A stretch of DNA of 64,000 nucleotides from Athripsodes cinereus (GCA_947579605.1 OX388305.1:33865542-33929541), one strand, 5' to 3'. Numbered from the stretch's first letter, positions 1 through 11,405 are shown. Notes: a model not told the origin generated them from the sequence alone. A program made the numbers and translations.

Positions 1-20
1 AAGTTTGGTACACAAACTCT

Positions 21-610
21 CAAAACTTGTTGACCCTACGAACATTTTGATTCGATAAAATATGAAAACAAATGTTAATTACCAATATCAAACTTTAACT
101 TTAAAAAAAAACTCGATTTTAGCTTCATAGTATTCGATTATAAAAAAAGCATATTTCTAAAAATCGAATTCGGGGGTGTGTTTGGTACATAAATGCACGA
201 GAACCCTACAAATTTTCATATATTTATTTTAATATTGAGAATATTTAGATAGTTATAACAATTATAGAACAACAAAAAAACTATTTTTTTTCATGGATAT
301 TGACCGACTTAAAAAAATTTTTTTTGATAAAATTTCTCATATTTTGAAACAAAAAATCACCCCATGAACTCAGTTTTTTGTATACTAAAAAAAGTTTGCT
401 AAAATCTATAGTATTTATATGCTTGATTGGATGAATAAAAAATATATATATATTACAAATAATTTGTATTTTGATATAACAAAGAGTATCTAAAAAAATC
501 TCGTCAGTCTGCGATTTATTTATTTTTTAGTAAAAAACTAATATTGGTAATAAATATTTGATTTTTCGATTTATCAAATCAATATGTTCGCAAGGGTCAA
601 CAAGTTTTGG
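21..610. mobile_element. Long inverted-repeat (foldback) element
   Basis: The left arm (about 21-118) is matched in reverse complement by the right arm (about 517-610); for example ACTTGTTGACCC near 25 matches GGGTCAACAAGT near 594, and similarity continues about 90 bp inward with small gaps. A partial subrepeat of the left end recurs at about 178-225. The interior is AT-rich with no open frame. This fits a non-autonomous DNA transposon or foldback; the true ends and target duplication were not resolved and the element may start left of the window. Confidence 0.55.
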
Positions 611-744
611 CAGTTTTTCTATCAAATTTGTTGAATATAGAATATTTTACCGTTTTTGCTAAACGGGGCCCTTAATATCTTAAACTTGTGTCTACATTTA
701 AAGTTTTTATTATCTTTATGGCTTATTTAACACAGATTCAGTCA

Positions 745-1265
745 ATAGACTTGTGATGTCGAGTTGAGGGTATCTGGCCAACTATGTTTTGGCTTCTGCG
801 TGGTTGATCCGTCGCTGTAGAATAAAAACATTGATTTGCGAACTCTGGAGAGTGAGGAAATGTTCAAGGCAAAGTTGAAGACACTATTGTTCAGGAGGTG
901 TTATGATTCTGAAATGATGCACAAAAAGGCGCATCTTAAAATTAATTATCTAGCAATTTTTTTTTATCAAGTACGAACAATTTTTTTTTAGTTATTTGTA
1001 ATATCTAATTGAAGTGTTTTAAATAATAAAAAAAAAAATTGATAATTTTGATTTGTTATGTAATTGTGTATGCCTACACTTGCTCACACCAATTTTACTG
1101 TTTTTATTTGATAAGGTTTTTTTTTTTTAATTTTGTTAACATTGCATATTTTCCATAATGTTTATATCTATACTAATTTGTATAATATTGAAATATTTGT
1201 TATTGTTATATTTTATATTGTGCCAACCTTACTTTTGATGTATCAATAAATAAATAAATTTTAAA
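745..1265 (+). pseudogene. Non-LTR retrotransposon 3' end (family B), decayed
   Basis: Read with frame changes, 745-925 resembles the extreme C-terminus of a LINE reverse transcriptase: pieces like GYLANYV, then a degraded 'WN' region, and the conserved run around GCAAAGTTGAAGACACTATT followed by GTTCAGGAGGTGTTATGAT. The same end is better preserved at 2463-2690 and 28560-28690. The following AT-rich stretch ends with AATAAATAAATAAA and poly-A at about 1244-1270, as expected for a retroposed 3'UTR. It is 5'-truncated and non-functional. Confidence 0.5.
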
Positions 1266-2019
1266 AAAAAATGTTTATGCACCAAATTTTGATTTGAATA
1301 TAATATGAATGAATGAACAAATCGATAGGAATAAATTTATATGTAACATAAAGTTTAAAACCATAATTTTATGATTCCATGAATTATCAATTCTCGTGAA
1401 GAATTATTTAAATTAAAAGGCCTAATAAGCAACAATCTTCCAAAATTTACGCAGAAACGTTTTCATCATAATACAATATTATTAAATCAAATACATTGTA
1501 AGGTGTACGGCAAAATTAGCGGTAAAAAATATTCGAATCAAATAAATGAAAGTTGATCTTGATTAAGTTAATTAATACATGTTATATTATTTCACATGTT
1601 TTGAAAATCATCAGAGTTTGTTTTATTTTTATTTGATATGTGTGTAAACATTATTTTCATAGCATCTATTGAAGAAACAGGTAGGTGTATGATTACATGG
1701 AGATCATATTAATTAGCATGCAGACGGATTGAGCTTCTTGGAAATGGAAAGTCTTGTAAGTCTGTGAAGAAATGGAGAATAAGTAATAATAACAATATTA
1801 AACAACACCATATCAAATTATATATATGCCAATACATGTTATTATTTATAATTAATTAATTACCTACTAGAGATATCAGTTAAAACAAATTATACTTACT
1901 TATATATTAGGTACACTATGTCGAGCTACTGATTAAAATATATAAATTTGCAGTGCTTTTCAAAATTTTCTAATTTAAGCTCTCATTATGATTAAAAATA
2001 AAAAAAAAAAACTTATGAC
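1266..2019. other. AT-rich stretch, nothing recognised
   Basis: No open frame with family features, no clear repeat copy elsewhere in the window, and no inverted repeat long enough to note. Short AT simple-sequence runs only. Confidence 0.5.
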
Positions 2020-2029
2020 GAGGCAAAAA

Positions 2030-2126
2030 AATAGCGCAGTCTAGGAGCCGGGAGGGGTTTTAGCCGGTATGAGTCCGGCGCTACTCAAAAGGGTGTCCAT
2101 GAGGACTTCCCCTCCCACTTTAAAAA
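2030..2126 (+). repeat. GC-rich structured fragment, probable retroelement 3' tail
   Basis: An isolated GC-rich island in AT-rich DNA. GGGAGGGG at 2050-2057 is perfectly complementary to CCCCTCCC at 2109-2116, and within this GCCGG (2063-2067) can pair with CCGGC (2075-2079), giving a two-stem structure followed by an A-rich run. The pattern (GGGAGGGGTTTTAGCCGG ... CTTCCCCTCCCA) resembles conserved 3' tails of R1-type insect retrotransposons, from memory of the family; clade not proven. Confidence 0.5.
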
Positions 2127-2162
2127 ATGCAAAAAAAATTAGCGATCTGTATGATGATTTCA

Positions 2163-2330
2163 TGCAATTATTATTATATTAATTTATTTTATTCTTCTTG
2201 CACATCATCATTCATAATTAAAACAAAATCAACAGAGCAATTTACATAAAAAAAAGATGTGATGATGAGCAGTGGCGAGATTATCACTATATAGTGATTT
2301 CTTCCATCTAACCACTGCCTGCCTGTTTAA
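2163..2330. repeat. Repeat family C, copy 1
   Basis: Shares TTTATT..TTGCACATCATCATT and, about 90 bp on, GCAGTGGCGAGATTATCACTAT followed by GTGATTTCTT with the copy at 48430-48720 (itself interrupted by another insertion). No coding potential. The TTTATT-rich start suggests the reverse complement of a polyadenylated retroelement tail. Confidence 0.55.
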
Positions 2331-2462
2331 TGACTGCCTCTCTTGTCGTATGAGCTATCATGATGTTATAAAAATATAGGGGATGAGGTAAAAATCTTTT
2401 TTTTTTAATCTTTAAATCGCATCCAATTATACTGCAGATATTAGTATATGTACCAAGAAGAG

Positions 2463-2690
2463 GGGGTTTGGCTAACTATGTTGACCGTGCTTTTTATGTG
2501 GTTGATCCGTTGCTGTGGAACAAAATTTCCTATGATTTGAAAAAATCCGTAGAGTGTGGAGGTATTCAAGACAGGGTTAAAGACCCTATTGTTCAGGTAG
2601 TGTTATGATTTTTGAATAAGTCTTGCGGTATTTTTTCCACAAAACGGCATAACTTGAAAAAATGTCTAGTTATTATTATTATATTAGCCA
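2463..2690 (+). pseudogene. Non-LTR retrotransposon C-terminus and tail (family B)
   Basis: Translation gives LANYVDRAFYVVDPLLWN, then KISYDLKKSVE and a VKDPIVQVVL end before a stop. This matches the usual LINE C-terminal pattern 'RAFxVxAPxLWNxLP...FKxxLKTxLF'. After the stop, CTTGCGG...TTTTTCCACAAAA and TCTAGTTATTATTATTATAT form a 3'UTR shared with the copy at 28560-28690. It is 5'-truncated; only the last ~50 codons remain. A fragment of an element that once encoded reverse transcriptase, with no present function inferred. Confidence 0.7.
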
Positions 2691-3419
2691 ATTAGATAAC
2701 TATTCCTTACGGGAAAATTTCGAATGACAAATCTACGTTCAAAAGAAGAATTGAAATAGTTTTACACATGCTTCGATCGCGGAAATGATATATAAAAAAA
2801 ATATTGTTTAAATAAAAAGTTAATTTATTTTTTATTCATTTTATCAAAGGTTCCCTAGTTTGAGAAATATGTAGGTGTTATTAAGACGCGAAATGAAGGA
2901 GAAAAAGTTCGCTGGAGGCTATAAACACATGTCATAACATTTGAATATTTTTGTTCGTTTAAAGTATCTCATTTCATTCCAGGTAATTTTTTTTATTTTT
3001 CAAGGAGGTATAAGACATTATTACATGAAGAAATAAAGGTGTATTTTAATAAAACAAATGTATACCTATTTGAAAAATAAAGTTGTTATCGATTAAAAAT
3101 ATAACAGGGTTGACATAAAGACATTAATGCACCTTTCTTGCTTCACTGCACTTTTGCTCTAATTTCTTTTTTTTTTAAAAGAGCGCTTATTATTAGAAAA
3201 CAGATTTTCGACAATCTAGCAAACGTGTCTTAAATCTACTGTCCCTATTAAGCAAATTACTTTATCGTAGCGATAGTAAAGGCGTGGAAACAGATCAATA
3301 GTATCCAGTATTTGGAATATATTTTTGCTTTCTTAAAAATAGTCATAATGGTGGATTAAGTTAGCAGCCGGAGAAATTTATCCAGAGATCTCTCTATTGA
3401 AAATTTGAGACTTCCTTCA
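2691..3419. other. AT-rich stretch, nothing recognised
   Basis: Includes short homopolymers and a poly-T/poly-A patch near 3168-3180. No repeat partner or coding feature found within the window. Confidence 0.45.
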
Positions 3420-3545
3420 GAATCATCATCATCGCCCTCAACGCTCCTCTTGGGAGCACAAAGCATAAACCAGCCTCCTCCATTCAGAGCATCTCTGTGT
3501 CAATCGTGTCACTTCTTCCCACGACATTCTCTACGCTCTGTTTTC
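3420..3545 (-). pseudogene. Non-LTR retrotransposon family E, 3' end (minus), split by insertion
   Basis: Reverse complement encodes MSWEEVTRLTQRCSEW-like sequence, then RRL and a CSQEER-type end with a stop, followed by an ATGATGATGATT tail. It matches the end of the plus-strand copy at 53235-53845 and the minus copies at 24515-24580 and 35490-35700. The same element resumes at 4093-4255, so the intervening DNA is probably a younger insertion. Confidence 0.7.
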
Positions 3546-4092
3546 CTTTTTTTTTATATCATATAATACACATTAAATACAATTATAAAGTCGCGCCAAA
3601 TCCATTACAAGATTTGTCGGCGCGTTCATTTGTGTCATTGTCATTTGAACTTGTCATAGGAACTGTGTATTTTAAGATTGAAACTCTGGAGTCGCGGAGA
3701 ATCTTACTCGATATGAAGTTTTTGTATGATATCATGCACGGTGTTGTTGATTCCTCTTACTTTAGTGGAAGTGTCTCGATTCGTGTGCCGTTGCCGAGGC
3801 GAACACGAAACAATGTTTTATTTCATGTCGAAACATTTTCAGCAAATTACACCAGAAACTCTGTTGTGAACCGGCTCTTGGAGACATATACCTAACAATG
3901 ATTTTGTCCACCTGGACATTTTCACAATGTCGCGGGGACAATTCGATGGCGCTCTCTCTCTCTCTCTCTCGTTGTATTCTTGTTTTATATATGTATAAAC
4001 ACTGTAATTGGCCTTATATTTTTTTTGTTATTATGATTTTTATTACATATTATGTGCTGTTGTGTTAATAAAGAAAAAAAGAAAAAAAAATT
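3546..4092 (+). mobile_element. Inserted LINE 3' end with poly-A tail (different family)
   Basis: The plus-strand frame ends at 3893-3895 (TAA). Its last ~75 codons read LESRRILLDMKFLYDIMHGV, then SGSVSIRVPLPRRTRN, NNVLFHVETFSANYTRNS and VVNRLLETYT, the typical C-terminal tail of jockey/CR1-like reverse transcriptases (LExRRxxxDLxFLYKxxNG...VPxRRTRxxxxFxV...NY..NSxxxRxxxxYN). A 3'UTR follows with a (CT)n run at 3952-3970 and an AATAAAG signal before an A-rich tail at about 4065-4092. It lies in opposite orientation between two halves of a family E relic. Near 3650-3675 a short patch (CATAGGAACTGTGTATTTT) resembles family E, so the insertion may comprise two events. Confidence 0.7.
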
Positions 4093-4255
4093 AAATAGGG
4101 ATGCCCTTGCAGATGACAGAACAGTGCTCTTTTTGGCCATCTATCATTGGGCATTCTCTGAACATGACCCAGCCAGGACCATCGTCTCTCCTGTATCACG
4201 GAGATTATCTACAGATTTTTGCTGGGTGCGTCTGCGCACACCTTCGGAATACCTA
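4093..4255 (-). pseudogene. Non-LTR retrotransposon family E, internal C-terminal part (minus)
   Basis: Reverse complement gives VRRRTQQKSVDNL, then a region with TMVLAGSCSENAQ in a shifted frame, corresponding to VRQRTQQRPVISVIQERRWS and WLGHVLRMPNDSWP in the copy at 53235-53845. A frameshift near the WSWLGHV motif and substitutions mark it as decayed. With 3420-3545 it forms one relic disrupted by a nested retroelement. Confidence 0.7.
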
Positions 4256-5424
4256 TCATATATTTTTTGCATATATTTTAATGTTGTAGAAATTCGGTTA
4301 AAAGAATCGATTCCATAAGTCACTCTCAAATCGAGTGAATTGTTCAATTAAAATAAAACATCAATCTCTCTGTGTAAAACATCAACGCTCGTATTTTATA
4401 TTGGCCAATCACTATTCCGATTATGTCGGTTTTATTATTATAATAGTTCCCGTTAATTATTTTGCATTTTAACGACTTTTGTCTTTTATGTGATTCGAAT
4501 AATTTTACTTACGCTCGAAATAAACAAATGAGGTAAGATATCAGACATAATGATGGATGTTTTCTTTCGAAAATAAAACAAAGCCGTTTAAACAATGATG
4601 AAATTAGTGACACGAAAAGATGAACTCAATTCTAATAATTTGAACAAGAGTCGGTAGTGTACATAGTGGTCAACGACATCCTTGTTAAATTTTGGCATCT
4701 ACGTTTATAATCGCGCCTTATTTCATTAACAAATGGTACCGGAGTGTATGATACAAAAAGTTTAGAAGATAAGAACTATTTTTTTTAACAGCTACACACT
4801 TTCTATTTGTTCATGTATTATTCAACAACAAATAATTATTAGGTACTATCTAATCATTTTTCTTTTTTGGTTTTGTTTTCTGCCGGGGGACACAGGCTAA
4901 AGCCAAGTTTTTAAAAAATATATTTTTTTGATTTTATTTCGTTTTCATTTCCGCAACATTTTTTGATGTTTGAAGACTGTATAGTAATGTAAATATAACA
5001 TGTATTCTAAAAGGCAAGTGCCGTTTATTGTCCAAAATGAATAAATGAATGAATGATCTAAAATCATTCACATTAAGAAATTAGGTATATTTTATAAGAA
5101 AAGAGCTTTCAAACTCCGATGAATTCACGTTAATAATAAGAACGTGACACCATACAGATGAAAGTAATGAATCAGAATATAATTATGAAGAGAGTAAATA
5201 AAGGTTTTATCAACAGTCTTTGGTAAATGGCAAATATGCTCGTATCTTTCAATATATTTATTGCAAATAAAAACCTTTTATAACTTTTATTTTTATACAT
5301 ATTTTTTGATACGTTTATTTTTTAGTTATACCTAAATGTACCTTTTTCTTTGTGATCTTATGAGCGTACACTGTTTCTTTAAGGTAATAAAATAATATTG
5401 AAAAAAAAAATATCTATATAGATG
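4256..5424. other. AT-rich intergenic, no gene seen
   Basis: No RNA gene or LINE/SINE homology recognised. At about 5015-5060 GGCAAGTGCCGTTTATTG...AATGAATAAATGAATGAA resembles the ends GGCAAATGCCGTACCTATATTG...AATAAATAAATAAA near 34430-34475, a probable shared retroelement tail. Confidence 0.4.
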
Positions 5425-5548
5425 TACAAAGGGTCCGTGGTTCGATCCCAGGTGCCGGCAAACTCCCCTTTCACGACACAAGCTTACTGTGAAAGGTGTA
5501 TTAGGTTGTATTTGGGTTTATAACAAAACCCAGATATATCTTTAAAAA
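5425..5548 (+). repeat. tRNA-derived SINE (SINE-1), 5'-truncated
   Basis: Contains a pol III B box, GGTTCGATCCC at about 5440-5450, followed by a body that reads GGTGCCGGCAAACTCCCC..., ACTGTGAAAGGTGTA and GTTTATAACAAAACCC, then an A-rich tail. The same body follows a fuller tRNA-like head on the minus strand at 54600-54735. The A box is missing here. Confidence 0.7.
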
Positions 5549-6124
5549 AAATTACTTCAAATTTTTTTTTAATGCTTTTTCCTTCATATACACGAGATAG
5601 TGGTAAACCTTTGTAAAATCAATTATTTCAATAGTAGGTACATTGTATAGGTATATTTTTTGGTTGTATCATTATTATTAACTTTGAATCAGTGGATTTA
5701 TTATTTATAAACAATCCTCTGTTGTCTAATAATACATTGAATCAAATTGACATTGGTCCAATAAAAGATGAGGAATTTTGATAATTTCTTCACATTATTA
5801 TAAGAGTTGAATCAACTGATGACTATCGCATATAAGTATTTGCACTTAAAAATATTGAAGCTGAATTGACATATCCTTTTTAGTTGGTACGTAATACAAC
5901 ATGTTCAATCATTTTATAGATGTAGTGAGCAACTTCTCGACACCACTATGCAAATTGTCAGCACTATAAGAGATTGAATTATAACCCATGTTAAATAATT
6001 GCATCCTTATAATACCATTATAGTGTTAATACTACTGTGTTTATCCGTAGTAGAAAACTTTTATTTTGGGCTGAGTTGTCGTGGTCTCGAGGGCAATTTA
6101 TAGTCCAATGTGAAAGCCCAAGAT

Positions 6125-6330
6125 TATTTTTTATTTATTTTATTTACATATATTCACGGCGTTAGCCTTTAACATGTTAAACCATCAATTCAAAAAATAA
6201 AGAACAATAACATGACAAAAAATTACAATCAATGTGTCGAATCAAAAATAGTCATACAGGTAAAATAAATGTATGTGAGACAATTCTTATAAATATGTCA
6301 AACTAAAATATTCAAACAAGTCATTTTAAA
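6125..6330 (-). repeat. Retroelement 3' tail repeat (family D), copy 1
   Basis: Begins TTATTTATTTTATTTACATAT then TTCACGGCGTTAGCCTTTAACATGTT. The same arrangement, TTTATTTA...TCACGG.GT.AGCCTTTTACATG, occurs at 9880, 45810 and (degenerate) 46190. The TTTATT start is read as a reversed poly-A tail, so the element probably lies on the minus strand. Confidence 0.6.
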
Positions 6331-6504
6331 TATACCTACCTATATTTTGTTTATAATAGGTATTATATTATATATAAAAAGACTCCTCAAATACATGAGA
6401 CTATCATGTATTTATATATTAATTTATTAAGTTCACAATCTAATTTCTTTCAGTATATCAGACCCGTTCATATTATTACAGAAAAATATTTTCATTAATT
6501 TAGG

Positions 6505-6950
6505 TTGCTATGTATGGTTTGCTTTATTGTATGGATGTGAAACATGGACCTTAAAAGTCAATACAATGAACAGACTGGAAGCATTTGAAATGTGGCTCTA
6601 TCACCGTATGCTAAGAATTCCCTGGACCGGCATGGTTACAAATACCGAAATCCTGAGGCGAGCTAGAGTTGACAGGGAGCTGTTGTCAATCATCAAGGTT
6701 CGGAAGGTTTCACATCTGGGTCACGTTCTGCGTGGAGAAAAATACCACCTTCTCCAACTGATATTGAAGGGGAAAATTGAGGGACGCCGAGGTCCCGGTA
6801 GGAAGCAGATGTCCTGGCTGCGAAATATAAGGGAGTGGACTGGCATCCGAAGTGTGGAAGATCTGTTCCGATCAGCGCAAGACAGGGATAATTTTGCTGA
6901 GGGGATCGCCAACGTTGGGGGGACCCGACAAGACACTTGAAGAAGAAAAA
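6505..6950 (+). pseudogene. Non-LTR retrotransposon reverse-transcriptase C-terminus (family A)
   Basis: An open frame of about 140 codons, 5'-truncated, starting inside the LLYGCETWTL motif. Further on it has FEMWLYHRMLRIPWTGMV, DRELLSIIKVRKVSHLGHVL, GRRGPGRKQMSWLRNIREWT and ANVGGTRQDT before TGA and a GAAGAAGAAAA tail. This is the well-conserved C-terminal extension after the RT domain of insect LINE elements; the catalytic RT and endonuclease domains are absent. It is one of the least damaged copies here. Other copies of the same family: 10195-10250, 41785-41945, 42272-42650, 50820-51180 and 60875-60935. It is a dead fragment; no host function is implied. Confidence 0.85.
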
Positions 6951-8283
6951 TGTTAGGCTATTTTTTGTGTTTCTTTTGATGCAGGATACCAATAGCCACA
7001 TTCAGGCATTAAATAAGTGTGTCTGTATAAATTATACTTAAGGTAAGCATTGCAATTTTAAGTATTCATATAAAATTCTTGAGCAGAGGCCATTTTCGCA
7101 AACTTTATTTACCAATTCTATAGCAATAAAAGATTTATTGAAAGATATCGCAATTTTTGAGTAAACTTGACCGTTCTGCATTGAAATGTTATACATTGTA
7201 ATAAACTGATTTATGTATAATAAAAGAAGACATATCGAGTTTATATTTAAATCATTTTTTAACAAGAATTGCTAAATAAAATGTTCATTATCAATGCGAA
7301 CTGGCGAGTATGAATAATGAAATGCTATAAAGACACAAATGTACGGAAAATATAAACTAACCTAAACAACCTTTGAAGGAAAATACATTTTATTGCTATT
7401 TTTTACACAATATACAATGAAGAAGCTCTTATTAAATGCAAACTTTGTCATACTGATTCATAAAGGATGTTGTAATATTTATATAAATTAATTTACTTGA
7501 TTGTCATAGCCTTTGAATTAATAAGACTATGAAGACATTTTAATATTCTCCATGAATTATTAACTGAATTACTTTTCTCCGAAATCGTCAATAGTTATTA
7601 CTTCGTTGGACGAAGCATTCATCGATCTCAGGTAATAAGAATATTATTGTTAAACAAGGTGCATTGAATGCATCATTTACCTTTTAAAAATCAATTTAAT
7701 ATCTTTTGATGATTATAAAACATTTTATAAGGATGCAATAAACATTGTAGGTACTGAAAATGGACTAAAAACAATACAGACCAAGTCATAAATCTCATTT
7801 AAAGCCACACACTACTTATAATGGCGAAAATAAATATCGAGATGTAATCGGGATTAAAATAATGGCATCGACACCTCCTCGCCCCGACTCTGCACAGTTC
7901 TGTATTGGTTGGAGTGACATTTGTACTCCTCGAATCTGACACTCTGGACAAGCAAATGCTTCAATCTTTCTGTCTATTCAACTCGACGTGTCAAAGAGAT
8001 TCTCTCAATACACGACAAGCTATACTACATCAATTCACAATTGTTGTTATGGATGTAACTTTAAAAGTGAATTAAATTGGAATTTGAAAATATTTCATAA
8101 AATATCTACCATGAAATATACAATATAATATAATAGTTTCTTAATATTTTTCAGAACTTTTTTTTTAATTAACAGTGAGATAACATTAGTAATAATTAAT
8201 GAACCAATTCGAAAAATATTTCGCATAAAACATGTCTTTATAAACTTGCTCATTTCAGTTGTTGTCAGTGAATATTTATTCAC
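6951..8283. other. Intergenic, no gene recognised
   Basis: AT-rich throughout except a more mixed-composition patch at about 7865-8030 with no repeat partner in the window and no long open frame. Its nature is unknown. Confidence 0.4.
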
Positions 8284-8450
8284 TGTGTCGGTGTTTAGGT
8301 AGTAGAATTCAATATCGAAATAAATAAAACAAGCGTTTTATTCTACTAATGATTTATTCGATAAGAGAGTCGTCTTTCGTCTTATAAGGACATTGTCAAC
8401 CGATTGACAATGTCCTTATAAGTTTGTTTTATTTATTTCGAGTGAATATT
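8284..8450. mobile_element. Hairpin repeat with perfect 19-bp stem
   Basis: CTTATAAGGACATTGTCAA at 8381-8399 is followed by a 4-nt loop and its perfect complement at 8404-8422. Outside this, TCGAAATAAATAAAACAA at about 8315-8332 is mirrored by TTGTTTTATTTATTTCGA at about 8424-8441. The left half (TCGGTGTTTA.G.AGTAGAATT...) recurs, diverged, at 60606-60735. This fits a small foldback or MITE. Confidence 0.65.
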
Positions 8451-9875
8451 TAGTTTATTAATTTAATTTTTATACAGTGTTAATTAATTGTGTGAAGTTA
8501 TTAGATAGGTACGCATTGAACTATTTGCGATAATGAAATTGAGCAAACTGCGGCAAAATTGTAAGATTGGCTATTTTCTATCCGACGAAAAAAAATTAAG
8601 TCGTACCTATGTAGATGTATTAAGATTTATCTTGAGACATTTGTTCCTATTGACTTATAGGTTCATTATTCCAACTCTTACTGTGTTAGTGACTGTTAAA
8701 TGAAAACTGTTCGCGTTAATTGGACACTTGTTTGATATTTATTTGAATATTCACGAATGGTCTTACACTTTTCAATCAAATCGTGAACTTTTGTTCAGAC
8801 ATGAAAAGTTTATGGTCATTTTATTGATTTGATAAAACAAATATATATAATGATAGGAAGCGATACAATACTCGGAAAAACGTGAAATTTAACTGACGAC
8901 AACTTCCAAGTTGGGTAAACTTCATACATGCCAATTAAATTCAAAATTTAAACTCTTTGTATTGAGAGTGATTTGTACATCTTAGAAATCTTGTGGACGA
9001 AAGAACATTACCATTTCTTTGGCCAACTATCATCGGATGATATCAAAACATGAACTGAACCATAATCTTTCAGTATCACAGAAATTATGCCAGTAAAATT
9101 TTGTTTTTTTTTTTTAAATTAAGCTCATAAAAGTTCGGTACCTACGTATTTACATATCTATACTTCAAAAGAAAACAAAGTTGTAAAATCGACATATGAT
9201 GATTCTTGTTTAAAAAGCTTTTTTTCAGTGGAATCTCACGTTGGTAATATCATGCTGAGTTCTAAGCTTCTGTGCAATTCACACGCAGAGATCATATAGA
9301 AATATAATGTACAATAATATTAATAAAATACCTATATATGTGGTTCAATAAAGTATAAGAAATCCCAATCAATACACCGAGAATATTATAAAGAATTGAT
9401 TTTTAATATACCTAGTTAGTTAACAACATCAGCCTCTTAATATTTTTATATCTAATAATCAAATAAAATAATGATGTGTCCATAAATCTTAAAACATAAG
9501 AACATGTTTTTGATTACAACGATATATTATTATCATGAGAGTATTGTGAGACGAGGTGTATATTATGTATATGATGATATACCAATTATTATATCCGTTT
9601 AAATATAAAATATATGTATCTGTGAAACAATATTGTAGGTATTGTTCATAAATATCTACCCAATCATCGAACAGAACAGCTAGTAATTATGTAGGACCAA
9701 ATTCGTTGTAAAATTGTCTGTTCAGTATTGAGTATTGGTGAAAATCACGATGTGAGAACAAAATTGATAACATAATATTATTTAATTTAGTTTTAAATGT
9801 CATATAATGTCACATTAACAGTAAACAATATAGATATAAAAAAAGTTTTTTTTAGTAGGTTTATCTTATTATTTC
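8451..9875. other. AT-rich intergenic with one decayed family E trace
   Basis: At about 9005-9095 the minus strand carries a strongly diverged piece of the family E reverse transcriptase: TTTGGCCAACTATCAT.GG and CAGTATCACAGAAATTAT parallel the better copy at 4130-4210. The remainder holds nothing recognisable. Confidence 0.4.
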
Positions 9876-9985
9876 TTTATTTACATATCCACGGAGTGAG
9901 CCTTTTACATGTTTAAAAATACACAAAAATATCATACAAAACAAATTTCTCATACACAACACAATTGGAGCAAGAAAAGAATGAA
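9876..9985 (-). repeat. Retroelement 3' tail repeat (family D), copy 2
   Basis: TTTCTTTATTTACATATCCACGG then GTGAGCCTTTTACATG, matching copies at 6125 and 45810. Confidence 0.55.
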
Positions 9986-10194
9986 AATTGGCAAAGAACA
10001 AAACACAAAAGGGAATCAATTCATAACAACAATAATTTTAGTCAAATCACAAAACATTGGAGTGTCAATATAGAATGTCAATAAAATTAATATGTCAAGA
10101 ATTAAAATTGTAATAAATTAAGGAGATTGAAGAAAAAAAAGTAAAAATTTATTTTTAATTAAATAGTACCTACCTACTATGTAGATATTATATC

Positions 10195-10245
10195 CCAGGT
10201 GATCGTCAACGTCGGGGGGACCCGACAAGACACGTAGAGAAGATC
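10195..10245 (+). pseudogene. Family A LINE 3'-terminal scrap
   Basis: CCAGGTGATCGTCAACGTCG followed by GGGGGACCCGACAAGACACG encodes the terminal VIVNVGGTRQDT seen at 6900-6940, then GAGAAGA. Only the last ~15 codons remain. Confidence 0.75.
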
Positions 10246-10963
10246 ATCTTCATGTAGATATTACACAGTTAATACCTTCTAGCAGCTATATCATAACGTC
10301 AATTTCTATCCATAAATGTTCTTATCTGAATGATCCAAAATTGTACCTCATTGTTCACAGTAATGTTACAAATCTGTTTCTCTACAGAGCCAGCAAAATT
10401 TTCTTTTATTTTTTTAACACTTTTAAATTATTTTTCTGTGATAATATTATTTATCCTGTTAAATTTGACGATGTTTCGGCAACAAATACAACAATAATGG
10501 ATATAAAAACATATGCATATTTGGCTGTTTAATTACTAAATATCTTGGTAGTTGTATTATAAATATTATTCGATAATAAAACTTATTGGTTAGATTACGA
10601 AGAAATCACGATCGTCCGTATTATTGTGTTTGAATATCTCACTAATAAAATAATAATAAAAACTATTCATTAAATTGCTTTTTATCGCTTTTCGAATATT
10701 AGTTACCTGCAGATATCTAGGGGGGCAAATTATTATGAATATCATAGATTTTAGAAAAATATTTTTTTTTATAAAGTACCTACCTACATACATAATTTTT
10801 GTGGCGACTTCAGACTCTATCAAACTAATGTTGTATTATCCTGAAGTAAAAAAAACACTATTATAACAACACTAATTACAAATTTTCTCTGCAAACAATA
10901 TGTTCTTTAAAGCTAAGAAGGAGCTGGTGGAAACTATTTAGTTTCAGTATTATTTTTTTGAAA

Positions 10964-11165
10964 TTTGCATTATTTCTTTCATTTTAAATTCCAACCATAG
11001 TAAAACAAAAGTCGCAAATTACACATTATTTATATTAATTTTACTAAACATAACAAATAACATAATTTGCATTATTTCTTTCATTTTAAATTCCTACCAT
11101 AGTAAAACAAAAGTCGCAAATTATACATTATTTATATTAATTTTACTAAACATAACAAATAACAT
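10964..11165. repeat. Two-copy tandem duplication, 102-bp unit
   Basis: The unit beginning TTTGCATTATTTCTTTCATT occurs at about 10964 and again at about 11066, with only isolated substitutions (for example CCAACC versus CCTACC). No coding content. Confidence 0.85.
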
Positions 11166-11174
11166 TCATACAGA

Positions 11175-11405
11175 TTGAGCTAGTTTCAAACTTAGATAAT
11201 ATGAATCTTGTATGTTGCTAACGCGACGATACACATACTCGTACATATGTACAATGCACTAAGCACATACAGATGTAACACCCAGACCCAGGACAATTTG
11301 AAAAAGGTCTTTCTTCATTTTACCCTAGCCGGGAATCGAATCCAAGATTTCGTGACTAAAAGGCAAGAGCGTTACCTCCTCGTCACACCGGCCACCTGTG
11401 CTTCA
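11175..11405 (-). repeat. tRNA-derived SINE (SINE-2), minus
   Basis: On the minus strand from about 11405: GTAACGCTCTTGCCTTT, then the B box GATTCGATTCCCGGC near 11335, then a body containing GTCTGGGTGTTAC and ACAAGATTC, and near the end AGTTTG.AACTAGCT. The plus-strand copy at 24088-24320 has the same parts in the same order; a 3' fragment lies at 56425-56505. Confidence 0.75.
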
